Source: Bdellovibrionales bacterium (GTDB taxonomy: Bacteria > Bdellovibrionota > Bdellovibrionia > Bdellovibrionales > UBA1609). Taken from it: DNA of 6,029 nt. The translations under genes were made by a program, and so were the position numbers. Shown here one piece after another: positions 1-4,751 of this stretch. The stretch spans positions 1-6,029 of the forward strand of contig JAPKGD010000134.1 in assembly GCA_026648125.1 (NCBI GenBank). Reading direction: 5' to 3'. A model generated the notes under the pieces. That model searched no databases. It was not told where the DNA came from and worked only from the letters and a program-made list of their open reading frames with translations. Within the stretch, counting starts at the first letter, position 1. Each line of letters opens with the position of its first letter.

Positions 1-288
1 CTTCCCATCAATTGCAATCGTCTGATTGGGCTCAATATATTTGGTGAAGTCATGTTTCATGAGATGGTGATAAAGGTCATCCGCATTGTAAGCATGAAAA
101 TCGAGTATAGGTAAAATCACCCGCGAAGCAGATCTCAATAAAAAATTGGCCCGATAACAACCTTGCCAGTTGCTCTCAAATTCCACACCAAGTGGCTTTT
201 CCTTTGGATTTTTAATTCCAAGCTCAATGAGTTCCTCTTGGACGGCGGGCTCAAGCCCACGAGAGGTTAATGCCAAAAATTTTGCCAT
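1..288 (-). CDS. rlmL: RlmL-type 23S rRNA (guanine-N2) methyltransferase, N-terminal part (cut by window edge)
   Basis: The first 96 codons of a gene that runs off the left edge; the stop is not visible. The protein begins MAKFLALTSRGLEPAVQEEL and continues with GVEFES (residues 34-39), YRANFLLRSASRVILPI (45-61) and DDLYHHL (70-76). This order, an RGLE start, a GVxFE turn, a YRxNxxLRxASRxLLPL helix and a DLY segment, is the N-terminal region leading into the THUMP domain of RlmL/YcbY enzymes. In that family the THUMP region binds RNA, and a downstream Rossmann domain uses S-adenosylmethionine to methylate G2445 of 23S rRNA. The methyltransferase domain lies outside the window, so activity cannot be checked. 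The start is the first ATG, 5 bases after the stop of the preceding small gene, so the two are probably co-transcribed. Another THUMP methyltransferase of the same class is the main alternative. Confidence 0.82.
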   Translation of the reverse strand, partial: MAKFLALTSRGLEPAVQEELIELGIKNPKEKPLGVEFESNWQGCYRANFLLRSASRVILPILDFHAYNADDLYHHLMKHDFTKYIEPNQTIAIDGK

Positions 289-293
289 AAATT

Positions 294-575
294 CTAGTGC
301 CCTGCTTCAGGTTCAGATGACTCGCCTTCGTCATCTTTGAGGTCTTGATCAAAGAGATTCTTATAGACCTCTTTTTGAATACTTCTCGTGTCCGTTTTGC
401 GAGGGGCTTCGGGAAGACTTGCTAATACTTTGAGGTCTTCTTCATCCCGACCCCCGGGGTATAGTCGCTTTCGCGCCCGCTCGATTTCAGTTGCCGGAGT
501 AAGATTCGGCGATATTTCCGAAGCAAAAGTCGGAGCGCCAAAGACAATCATCACACATAGGGCTAACCAATTCAT
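294..575 (-). CDS. Small exported protein with acidic C-terminus, unknown function
   Basis: A 93-residue protein I do not recognise. Residues 1-18 form a short hydrophobic signal-like segment (MNWLALCVMIVFGAPTFA) with an apparent AxA-type cleavage just before SEISP. It lacks the usual basic residue near the N-terminus. The mature part is about 75 residues, highly charged and probably mostly helical: a basic patch (RARKRLYPGGR, 33-43), then an acidic tail (DQDLKDDEGESSEPE, 76-90). There are no Cys residues in the mature part. An in-frame TAG lies four codons upstream of the ATG, so this is the earliest ATG start; no strong Shine-Dalgarno is visible. It follows the Lys/Ala-tailed gene by 60 bases and precedes rlmL by 5, which places it in an apparent operon. 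Oppositely charged tails in adjacent exported proteins might indicate pairing, but that is inference only. Confidence 0.68.
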   Translation of the reverse strand: MNWLALCVMIVFGAPTFASEISPNLTPATEIERARKRLYPGGRDEEDLKVLASLPEAPRKTDTRSIQKEVYKNLFDQDLKDDEGESSEPEAGH

Positions 576-635
576 GCGCCAAGTCTAGCTTCATTTTGCC
601 CTGAGCTCAATTACAGAAATTCGCTGCGAATGGGC

Positions 636-1073
636 CTATTTTTTGGGTTTTGCCTTTTTTGAGGCTGGAACTCGCGCCTTTCCTGGGGCCTTCTTGCCCT
701 TCGCTGCGCTCTTAGACGCTTTTGCCTTCGTGGCCGCTTTCTTAGCGGCGGTCATCTTGGCGGGTTGTTTCTTAGTTTTTGAAGTGACCACGGTGGCTTT
801 CTTAGCCGGAACCTTCTCCTTTGGCTCACTGCCCTCTTCTGGCTCTGTGGAGGGAGGCATTGAAGCTGGCTGCCGAAGATCCATTTTTCTTTCACCTAAA
901 ACCAATGGTCTTGCGGCCGATTCTTGAGAGGCCGCAAAAGGCTGTTGGGGAACACCGCCGTACCCATCCATCGATTGCGGAGCGATGGGAAGTGCGTCTT
1001 CTTCTTCAGCCGCAAGAGTCTGTGCCATCAATAAGATTCCAGCGATCAAAACGCTGGCGACGAGTCTCAACAT
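636..1073 (-). CDS. Exported protein with histone-H1-like Lys/Ala-rich C-terminal tail
   Basis: 145 residues. Residues 1-21 are a classic signal peptide (MLRLVASVLIAGILLMAQTLA) with cleavage likely before AEEED. The mature N-terminal half (22-83) is acidic to neutral and rich in Pro, Gln and Ser, with no evident fold. From residue 85 to the end the protein is strongly basic: 22 Lys in 61 residues, in PAKKA, TKAKASK and SKKAKPKK type units. That composition resembles histone H1 tails and bacterial DNA-binding tails. The signal peptide implies that this polycation works in the periplasm or envelope, so binding to peptidoglycan, lipopolysaccharide, teichoic-like polymer or extracellular DNA is conceivable; none is shown. 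The alternative is a cytoplasmic DNA-binding protein with a misread N-terminus, but the hydrophobic segment argues against it. It lies 54 bases after the amidase gene. No strong ribosome binding site is seen. Confidence 0.72.
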   Translation of the reverse strand: MLRLVASVLIAGILLMAQTLAAEEEDALPIAPQSMDGYGGVPQQPFAASQESAARPLVLGERKMDLRQPASMPPSTEPEEGSEPKEKVPAKKATVVTSKTKKQPAKMTAAKKAATKAKASKSAAKGKKAPGKARVPASKKAKPKK

Positions 1074-1127
1074 GATATGAATTTATCGGCCAATCCGGCC
1101 TAAAAACTTATCCGCCCTTTGGCGAGG

Positions 1128-1958
1128 TTAAGGGAGTCTGCGATGATTTGACTGAGGAATTTGACTTCGAACCCAGTTGAGTCGAGCTCTTTCAAGATCA
1201 AAGACCTGCACTCTTGGCCCAGCCGGCCCCAGATCTCCGAGGACAACACCCCAAGGATCAATCGCGAGACTGTGTCCATAGGTTCGGCGCACTTCACCTC
1301 GAGAGCTTAAATGCTCTCCGCCTTGAGCGGGAGCAATCACATAGGCTTGGCTCTCGATGGCCCGGGCCCGGGTGAGCACATGCCAATGGGCTTCTCCCGT
1401 CGGAACTAAAAAGGCCGATGGAATTAGAATGGCATCCACCTTTGCCTTCGCATAGTTCAAGTACAACTCCGCAAAACGCAAATCATAACAAATGCTCAAT
1501 CCCAAGCGCCAACCTTTGAACTCTATAATCTTTGGTTCGCGGCCGTGCTCAAAAGAGTCACTCTCTCGAACCGGTGAAGCGCCGGCCACATCCACATCAA
1601 AGAGATGAATTTTTCGATACACCACTTGAGGGGTTTGCCCTGGCTCAATCCAAACTGATGCGTTGGAAACTCGCCCACTCTTTTCAAGCATGGGAGCTGA
1701 ACCCACCAAAATTGTGACTTGATGACGATCAGACATCTCTTTAAGGAGCCGAATTTGCGCGTCTTCAACGGTCAGACTGGGAATATCCCCCTTCTTAGAA
1801 ATTCTAAAAAAGAGAGCATTTTCCGGAAACACAATCAAATCCACCAAATCAATATCTTGGATCTGACCTACGAGTTGGGCCATTTGCTCAAGATTCTTGG
1901 CCACCTCGTCGGTTGAGGTCATTTGTGCGACCGCAACTTTCAAAGTTTCTTTTGTCAT
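1128..1958 (-). CDS. Nitrilase-superfamily carbon-nitrogen hydrolase, likely deaminated glutathione amidase (Nit1/YbeM-like)
   Basis: 276 residues, the normal full length for this family. The Glu-Lys-Cys catalytic triad of nitrilase-superfamily amidases is intact: Glu46 in LIVFPENALF, Lys116 in YRKIHLFDVD and Cys157 in GLSICYDLRF. Other family signatures are EAHWHVLTRARAIESQAYV (189-207), AQGGEH (211-216), YGHSLAIDPWG (227-237) and a closing IPQSNHRR (267-274). The last resembles the P-x-x-x-HRR ending of Nit1-type enzymes. Those enzymes hydrolyse deaminated glutathione, a faulty transaminase product, to alpha-ketoglutarate and cysteinylglycine (metabolite repair). There is no signal peptide, so the enzyme is cytosolic. 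Substrate assignment rests on the Nit1-like motifs; omega-amidase (Nit2) or another amidase is possible. The ATG lies 3 bases after the stop of the upstream exported-protein gene, suggesting coupled translation. No strong Shine-Dalgarno is visible. Confidence 0.9.
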   Translation of the reverse strand: MTKETLKVAVAQMTSTDEVAKNLEQMAQLVGQIQDIDLVDLIVFPENALFFRISKKGDIPSLTVEDAQIRLLKEMSDRHQVTILVGSAPMLEKSGRVSNASVWIEPGQTPQVVYRKIHLFDVDVAGASPVRESDSFEHGREPKIIEFKGWRLGLSICYDLRFAELYLNYAKAKVDAILIPSAFLVPTGEAHWHVLTRARAIESQAYVIAPAQGGEHLSSRGEVRRTYGHSLAIDPWGVVLGDLGPAGPRVQVFDLERARLNWVRSQIPQSNHRRLP

Positions 1959-1961
1959 GAT

Positions 1962-2270
1962 TTATTCTTTTACTTCAGAAAAAGTGGCGGTTGAGATGTC
2001 TTTGCATTTCCAAGAGGCACCTTCGAGGTTTCCGCGGATATTCTTCATCACATCCACACACGAATTCCGACTTTTCGCATTACCAACAATTCGGTCAATG
2101 CCCGCCTTCGTGTAGACCGTCTGACAGCCTTCTTCATCTGCAACCACTCGTATAGTGCGAACCACCTTTTGGCTACGGCACATAACGTACCCCTGGTTTT
2201 CAACCGCGCCCTCTGCGGACGAACCAAGAGGAAGTAACAAAAGACTGTAAGCAAAAATCTTCAGGATCAT
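1962..2270 (-). CDS. Small exported four-cysteine protein, unknown function
   Basis: 102 residues from the chosen ATG. Residues 1-19 form a signal peptide (MILKIFAYSLLLLPLGSSA), cleaved near SSA|EGA. The mature domain of about 80 residues has four Cys (31, 49, 71 and 89, counted from this start), consistent with two disulfides in the periplasm, and reads like a compact alpha/beta fold (CRSQKVVRTIRVVADEEGC, then SCVDVMKNIRGNLEGASWKC). I do not recognise a named family. The frame stays open upstream to a GTG/ATG next to the rplX stop (ATG at 2375, TGATG overlap). That start would add 35 residues and bury the signal peptide, so I prefer 2270. No clear Shine-Dalgarno precedes it. A weak promoter-like pair (TTGTTG, 17 bases, TACAGT) ends only 6 bases before the ATG and would give a nearly leaderless message. 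The stop is 3 bases before the amidase start. Confidence 0.7.
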   Translation of the reverse strand: MILKIFAYSLLLLPLGSSAEGAVENQGYVMCRSQKVVRTIRVVADEEGCQTVYTKAGIDRIVGNAKSRNSCVDVMKNIRGNLEGASWKCKDISTATFSEVKE

Positions 2271-2374
2271 GGCAACACTGTACCAAGATCTTGTTAAAGC
2301 AACAACGACGCCTAGCCTTTGGGCAAGGGCGCCATTGAAATTTTTTCTCGAATTATTGGCGGAGGAGCCGAGCA

Positions 2375-2644
2375 TCACTTGCGTGCGCTGGCTTTTTTCT
2401 TAGTTGTCTTCTCAGAGGAGGCTTTGGCCGGTTGAACGAGCTTCACGTTGGAGTAATCAAAATAGCCTTCGCGCTTTTGCAGACCATCTTCTTTTGAATA
2501 GTGGGTCTGAACTTTCACGCCCTGAACTTTAACTTTAAGTTTTACGGGATCCACGGCCAAAACCGCGCCCTGCTTACCTTTATCGGCTCCAGCGATAATT
2601 TGAACTGTATCGCCCTTCTTGATTTTCAGCTTTATGCGCTTCAT
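2375..2644 (-). CDS. rplX: 50S ribosomal protein L24, short form with Lys-rich tail
   Basis: 89 residues. The KOW motif region KIKKGDTVQIIAGADKGKQG (8-27) is typical of L24, one of the proteins that starts assembly of the large subunit. VKVQGVKVQTHYSKED (38-53) and GYFDYSNVKLVQP (60-72) correspond to the V-x-G-x-N and I-x-x-SNVxLV strands of the family. Most bacterial L24 proteins are about 100-110 residues and continue with a segment ending in DGKKVRxxKKSG. Here the protein stops after the SNVKLV strand and finishes with a Lys/Ala/Ser tail (ASSEKTTKKKASARK). The ATG overlaps the rpmB stop (ATGA), and a GGAG lies 7 bases before it inside rpmB, so translation is probably coupled. Its normal neighbours L14 and L5 are absent, so this is either a relocated or a second rplX. 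Confidence 0.87.
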   Translation of the reverse strand: MKRIKLKIKKGDTVQIIAGADKGKQGAVLAVDPVKLKVKVQGVKVQTHYSKEDGLQKREGYFDYSNVKLVQPAKASSEKTTKKKASARK

Positions 2645-2946
2645 GCCTTTGCTCCATCTTTCTTCTTACGACGTAAACGGCGAAGAATTCGGGTCTTAAT
2701 CTCCAGAGCTCGCTTAGAGAGCTTCTCGTCAGGCTGGTTTAAGATGAAGGTATCGAACCCACCCTGATGCTCCAGCGAGCGAATTGTAGAAGTGGCCATT
2801 TTGAGGCTCACCAACTGGTTCAGCGCACGGCTAAATATGCGTTTTTGCTGAACATTAGGGTTAGCCACCGACTTCGTTTTGATATTCGAGTGACTGACCA
2901 GGTTTTTGACTTGCGGCATTTTGCCGGTTAACTCACAACGAGCCAT
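2641..2946 (-). CDS. rpmB: 50S ribosomal protein L28
   Basis: 101 residues starting MARCELTGKMPQVKN, followed by SHSNIKTKSVANPNVQQKR (18-36). The C-x-x-TGK-x-P, N-x-VSHSNIKTK and PN-x-Q-x-KR pattern identifies L28, a late-assembling protein of the large subunit. It has a single Cys (Cys4) and no CxxC pair, so it is the zinc-free type. The C-terminus (DEKLSKRALEIKTRILRRLRRKKK, about residues 73-96) is longer and more basic than in the 78-residue E. coli protein. The frame stays open for 30 codons further upstream, but the start here is set by the L28 N-terminus and a good GAGGAG Shine-Dalgarno (plus-strand 2953-2958). It is the first gene of the leftward run and is divergent from rpsR. Confidence 0.92.
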   Translation of the reverse strand: MARCELTGKMPQVKNLVSHSNIKTKSVANPNVQQKRIFSRALNQLVSLKMATSTIRSLEHQGGFDTFILNQPDEKLSKRALEIKTRILRRLRRKKKDGAKA

Positions 2947-2951
2947 ATTCT

Positions 2952-2958
2952 GCTCCTC
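2952..2958 (-). promoter_or_regulatory. Shine-Dalgarno of rpmB (GAGGAGC)
   Basis: On the minus strand GAGGAGC is followed 5 bases later by the ATG at 2946. This fixes the rpmB start at MARCELTGK rather than at the upstream in-frame ATG. A small inverted repeat (GCTTC-GCTT-GAAGC on the minus strand, 2960-2973) sits one base before it. Confidence 0.75.
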
Positions 2959-2977
2959 AGCTTCAAGCGAAGCGATG

Positions 2978-3006
2978 GATATAGTTAAAAAGGGCCTTGT
3001 TGGCAA
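2978..3006 (-). promoter_or_regulatory. Predicted sigma70-like promoter for rpmB-rplX
   Basis: On the minus strand TTGCCA (-35, 5 of 6 to consensus) and TATATC (-10, 4 of 6) are separated by exactly 17 bases. Transcription would start near 2971, giving a leader of about 25 bases before rpmB. Its -35 box overlaps the -35 box of the opposing rpsR promoter. This is a motif match only. Confidence 0.55.
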
Positions 3007-3025
3007 ACGAATTTTGGCGTATACG
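2997..3025 (+). promoter_or_regulatory. Predicted sigma70-like promoter for rpsR
   Basis: TTGTTG (2997-3002, 3 of 6) and TATACG (3020-3025, 4 of 6) with 17-base spacing would start transcription near 3032, leaving a leader of about 27 bases before rpsR. It is weaker than the rpmB promoter and shares bases 3001-3002 with it. Confidence 0.4.
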
Positions 3026-3058
3026 GGTGAGCTCATTGACTAGTTAAGAGGCTGAAAG

Positions 3059-3328
3059 ATGAAGAAAAACTATCGTTCTAAGTATCGTCCCGAATATCCC
3101 AGTGATTTTCACTTTGATTACAAAGATCCGGTGACCTTAGGTCGCTTTATGATGGACGGCGGAAAAATCGTGCCCTCACGAATCAGCAAGCTTAGCCAGA
3201 ACCAACAGCGTCGGCTCGCAGCTGCGATTAAACAGGCTAGAAACCTCTCTCTCGTGGCTTCTGGCTCTTCGGCGTACGATCACTATGATCGCCCAGAACC
3301 CATCTCTCCAAAGCCCTTCTCGCTCTAA
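3059..3328 (+). CDS. rpsR: 30S ribosomal protein S18
   Basis: 89 residues. The core FDYKDPVTLGRFMMDGGKIV (19-38) followed by SRISKLSQNQQRRLAAAIKQ (40-59) and ARNLSLV (60-66) matches the S18 pattern DYKD-x-x-x-L-x-x-F-x-x-x-GKI-x-x-x-R-x-x-x-L-x-x-x-x-QR-x-LA-x-A-I-K-x-AR. S18 binds the small-subunit platform together with S6. The C-terminus carries about 20 extra residues (SGSSAYDHYDRPEPISPKPF) beyond the usual end. No Cys is present, so this is a zinc-free form. A GAGG lies 7 bases before the ATG. In most bacteria S18 lies between rpsF and rplI; here it stands alone, divergent from rpmB-rplX, and ends at a terminator. A second copy elsewhere in the genome would make this a paralogue. Confidence 0.9.
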   Translation: MKKNYRSKYRPEYPSDFHFDYKDPVTLGRFMMDGGKIVPSRISKLSQNQQRRLAAAIKQARNLSLVASGSSAYDHYDRPEPISPKPFSL

Positions 3329-3355
3329 TTGAGTCAGACAATTTAGGGTTAATAA

Positions 3356-3380
3356 AAAGCCGGCCAATGAAGCCGGCTTT
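3356..3380. terminator. Bidirectional rho-independent terminator between rpsR and the membrane-protein gene
   Basis: A 9-bp stem, AAAGCCGGC (3356-3364) with GCCGGCTTT (3372-3380), closes a 7-base loop. A T-run continues to 3384 on the plus strand. On the minus strand the stem is followed by further Ts (3354-3358). It lies 27 bases after the rpsR stop and 25 bases past the end of the convergent gene, so it can end both transcripts. Confidence 0.88.
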
Positions 3381-3405
3381 TTTTATAGCCAACGGACCTG
3401 GGAGC

Positions 3406-3813
3406 CTAGCTTTGGGCCCCGACGGGGCTCTTTTTGGACCGAGTGCGAATTAAGTCGACCACTGTGCCCGCGACCAAGACCAAATAGGCAATTTCGGACC
3501 AACGGTGAAACTGTGGCCCCGGAATGCCAAAAAAGTGAACGTCACCAAAATCATGACCGAGATACCGTATGCGCACCAAGAGCATCGGCAAGGAGAACAA
3601 CCACAGGTGAGCCCGAGCCATATAAAAGCTGAAAAATCTAAATCGATTCGGCCAGCGAAGAGTTCTTAGGACCATCCACACCCCGAGAACCACAAAACCT
3701 GAACCGGCGAGCAAGGCCGCCTGCCATCGTACGTCTATAAAGCGAAAGCTCGCCAAGGCCAAAAGGGCTGCGACCAACTGGAGACTTAAAAAAATCCAAA
3801 GATCTCGCCGCAT
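3406..3813 (-). CDS. Four-helix integral membrane protein, unknown function
   Basis: 135 residues with four predicted membrane segments: about 5-22 (LWIFLSLQLVAALLALAS), 30-50, 63-82 (FYMARAHLWLFSLPMLLVRI) and 106-122. The first loop is short. The region between helices 3 and 4 (83-105, LGHDFGDVHFFGIPGPQFHR) has three His and several aromatic residues. The ends are basic (MRRDLW, RTRSKK), which suits an inner-membrane protein with both ends in the cytoplasm. I recognise no family. The start is supported by AGGTGA 3 bases before the ATG; a longer ORF in another frame is a shadow. It is a single-gene unit on the minus strand, divergent from the 63-residue gene and ending at the shared terminator with rpsR. 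Confidence 0.75.
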   Translation of the reverse strand: MRRDLWIFLSLQLVAALLALASFRFIDVRWQAALLAGSGFVVLGVWMVLRTLRWPNRFRFFSFYMARAHLWLFSLPMLLVRIRYLGHDFGDVHFFGIPGPQFHRWSEIAYLVLVAGTVVDLIRTRSKKSPVGAQS

Positions 3814-3937
3814 AGTTCACCTCACTTGTTTTCTGGCATCCGTGATCCGGACCCCATTCTTCTGAGCCTTAGGTATATCAGATCTCACCATGGGCGGTCA
3901 TTTGCTTAATCCCCACCACAAACAACACCGAGTCATT

Positions 3938-3943
3938 AGGGGG
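3938..3943 (+). promoter_or_regulatory. Shine-Dalgarno AGGGGG before the 63-residue ORF
   Basis: AGGGGG followed by T lies 5 bases before the ATG at 3949 and closely matches the anti-Shine-Dalgarno target. It is the main reason to accept the short ORF as a real gene. Confidence 0.6.
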
Positions 3944-3948
3944 TCCAT

Positions 3949-4140
3949 ATGAAAACCTTTTCTCTCATTCGCCAGCAACTGCGATTTTTTGGCCTAAACC
4001 CAGAACACTGGTGCATCGTGCCCGCGCGGAATGATCAGACTTACGAATTTCAACATATTAAAATTCCCGACTTTAAACTTCGCGGCCGCATCGAGTTTGG
4101 TCAGATTAAAAATCTCGAAATTGCTTCGGCCTATTGGTAA
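3949..4140 (+). CDS. Small 63-residue protein, unknown function
   Basis: A 63-residue protein starting MKTFSLIRQQLRFFGLNPEH. It has no signal peptide or membrane segment and looks like a small cytosolic alpha/beta protein: a basic aromatic helix (1-15), then alternating strand-like stretches (WCIVPAR, FQHIKIPDFKLRGRIEF, NLEIAS). Support for a real gene is the strong AGGGGG ribosome binding site 5 bases upstream and normal amino-acid use. Against it is its short length. Its last 10 bases overlap the end of the convergent minus-strand gene, with no terminator visible between them. A 20-codon ORF (3890-3952) overlaps its ATG by ATGA. I do not recognise a family. Confidence 0.6.
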   Translation: MKTFSLIRQQLRFFGLNPEHWCIVPARNDQTYEFQHIKIPDFKLRGRIEFGQIKNLEIASAYW

Positions 4141-4751
4141 CGGCGACAGTCTTCCGACAAAAGCATGCGGGGCCATGCCTCTTTTCGGGGGAGGTCTTTG
4201 GCTCCGGGAAGTTCTGTAAACAAAGTTTCACGATAACTTTCCCAAGCGCCCTGGCCGTACATTCGAACGATTTGTGTATTTAAAGAACAATAGAGCGCGA
4301 CATCAGCTTGGTCGAGCCACCCAAACCGCTCCATATAGCTCTCGGGAGGCTTTTCTCCCCAAGACGTCTCCACCATAAATTTGACTGCACCCCAAACCGC
4401 CTCTTTAACCTCTGAGATTCCTCCGGCACGGCTGGCGCACTCATCAGGGATGGTTTGAAGGTCGCGGACCATTATTCGGAGTTTTCCAAAAAACTCATAG
4501 CAAGCACCTGGTCCTGGGTTCTTTTCGCAATATTCTTTGAGCTGCTTGTACGATACGCCCTTGGCCACCGACTTATCTGCAGACGGAAACAAAAACCCCG
4601 CCTGTTGGGCTTTTACGTAGTCGAATTGAGCATCACATTGGTTTCGAGGGGGATCGGAGAAGACGATGAAGAGGATGCCCCCGGCAATAGCCAAAGTGGC
4701 AAGAGTGCCGCGCGATAAGGTGGCCAACCAGCGATCTAAACTTGATGCCAT
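4131..4751 (-). CDS. Membrane-anchored periplasmic protein with six cysteines, unknown function
   Basis: 206 residues. One hydrophobic segment (about 15-32, RGTLATLAIAGGILFIVF) follows a basic N-terminus, without a clear cleavage site, so it is probably an N-terminal anchor with the rest in the periplasm. The exported part has six Cys (39, 75, 84, 105, 155 and 202), an even number that fits three disulfides, and is mostly helical and rich in aromatic residues (WGAVKFMVETSWGEKPPESY, about 120-139). No known catalytic motif is apparent. The ATG shares one base with the upstream stop (TAATG), so translation is coupled to the preceding exported protein and the two probably act together. Its C-terminus overlaps the end of the convergent 63-residue gene by 10 bases. 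Confidence 0.75.
   Translation of the reverse strand: MASSLDRWLATLSRGTLATLAIAGGILFIVFSDPPRNQCDAQFDYVKAQQAGFLFPSADKSVAKGVSYKQLKEYCEKNPGPGACYEFFGKLRIMVRDLQTIPDECASRAGGISEVKEAVWGAVKFMVETSWGEKPPESYMERFGWLDQADVALYCSLNTQIVRMYGQGAWESYRETLFTELPGAKDLPRKEAWPRMLLSEDCRRYQ

Noticed and set aside
388..588. Plus-strand ORF of 66 codons
   Set aside because: Antisense shadow of the small exported protein; Arg/Ser-rich composition with no domain.
619..631. Palindrome ATTCGC-T-GCGAAT between two minus-strand genes
   Set aside because: A 6-bp half-site with a 1-base centre is expected about once by chance in 6 kb; no T-run follows it and no second copy is seen.
643..927. Plus-strand ORF of 94 codons opposite the Lys/Ala-tailed gene
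   Set aside because: Its Phe/Ala-rich sequence is what the antisense of Lys/Ala codons produces; it has no ribosome binding site.
1088..1100. GGCC-AATCC-GGCC inverted repeat upstream of the Lys/Ala-tailed gene
   Set aside because: Only a 4-bp stem and no downstream T-run in the transcribed direction, so not a credible terminator or operator.
2947..3036. In-frame upstream extension of rpmB by 30 codons
   Set aside because: The L28 family starts at MARCELTGK, a good GAGGAG lies just before it, and the extension covers both predicted promoters.
2947..3058. Zur-type operator between rpmB and rpsR
   Set aside because: I looked for a long AT-rich palindrome like the known Zur boxes and found none; only short partial matches such as GATATAGTTA.
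3994..4176. Minus-strand ORF of 60 codons opposite the 63-residue gene
   Set aside because: It overlaps the supported plus-strand gene and the end of the six-Cys gene in another frame and lacks a ribosome binding site.
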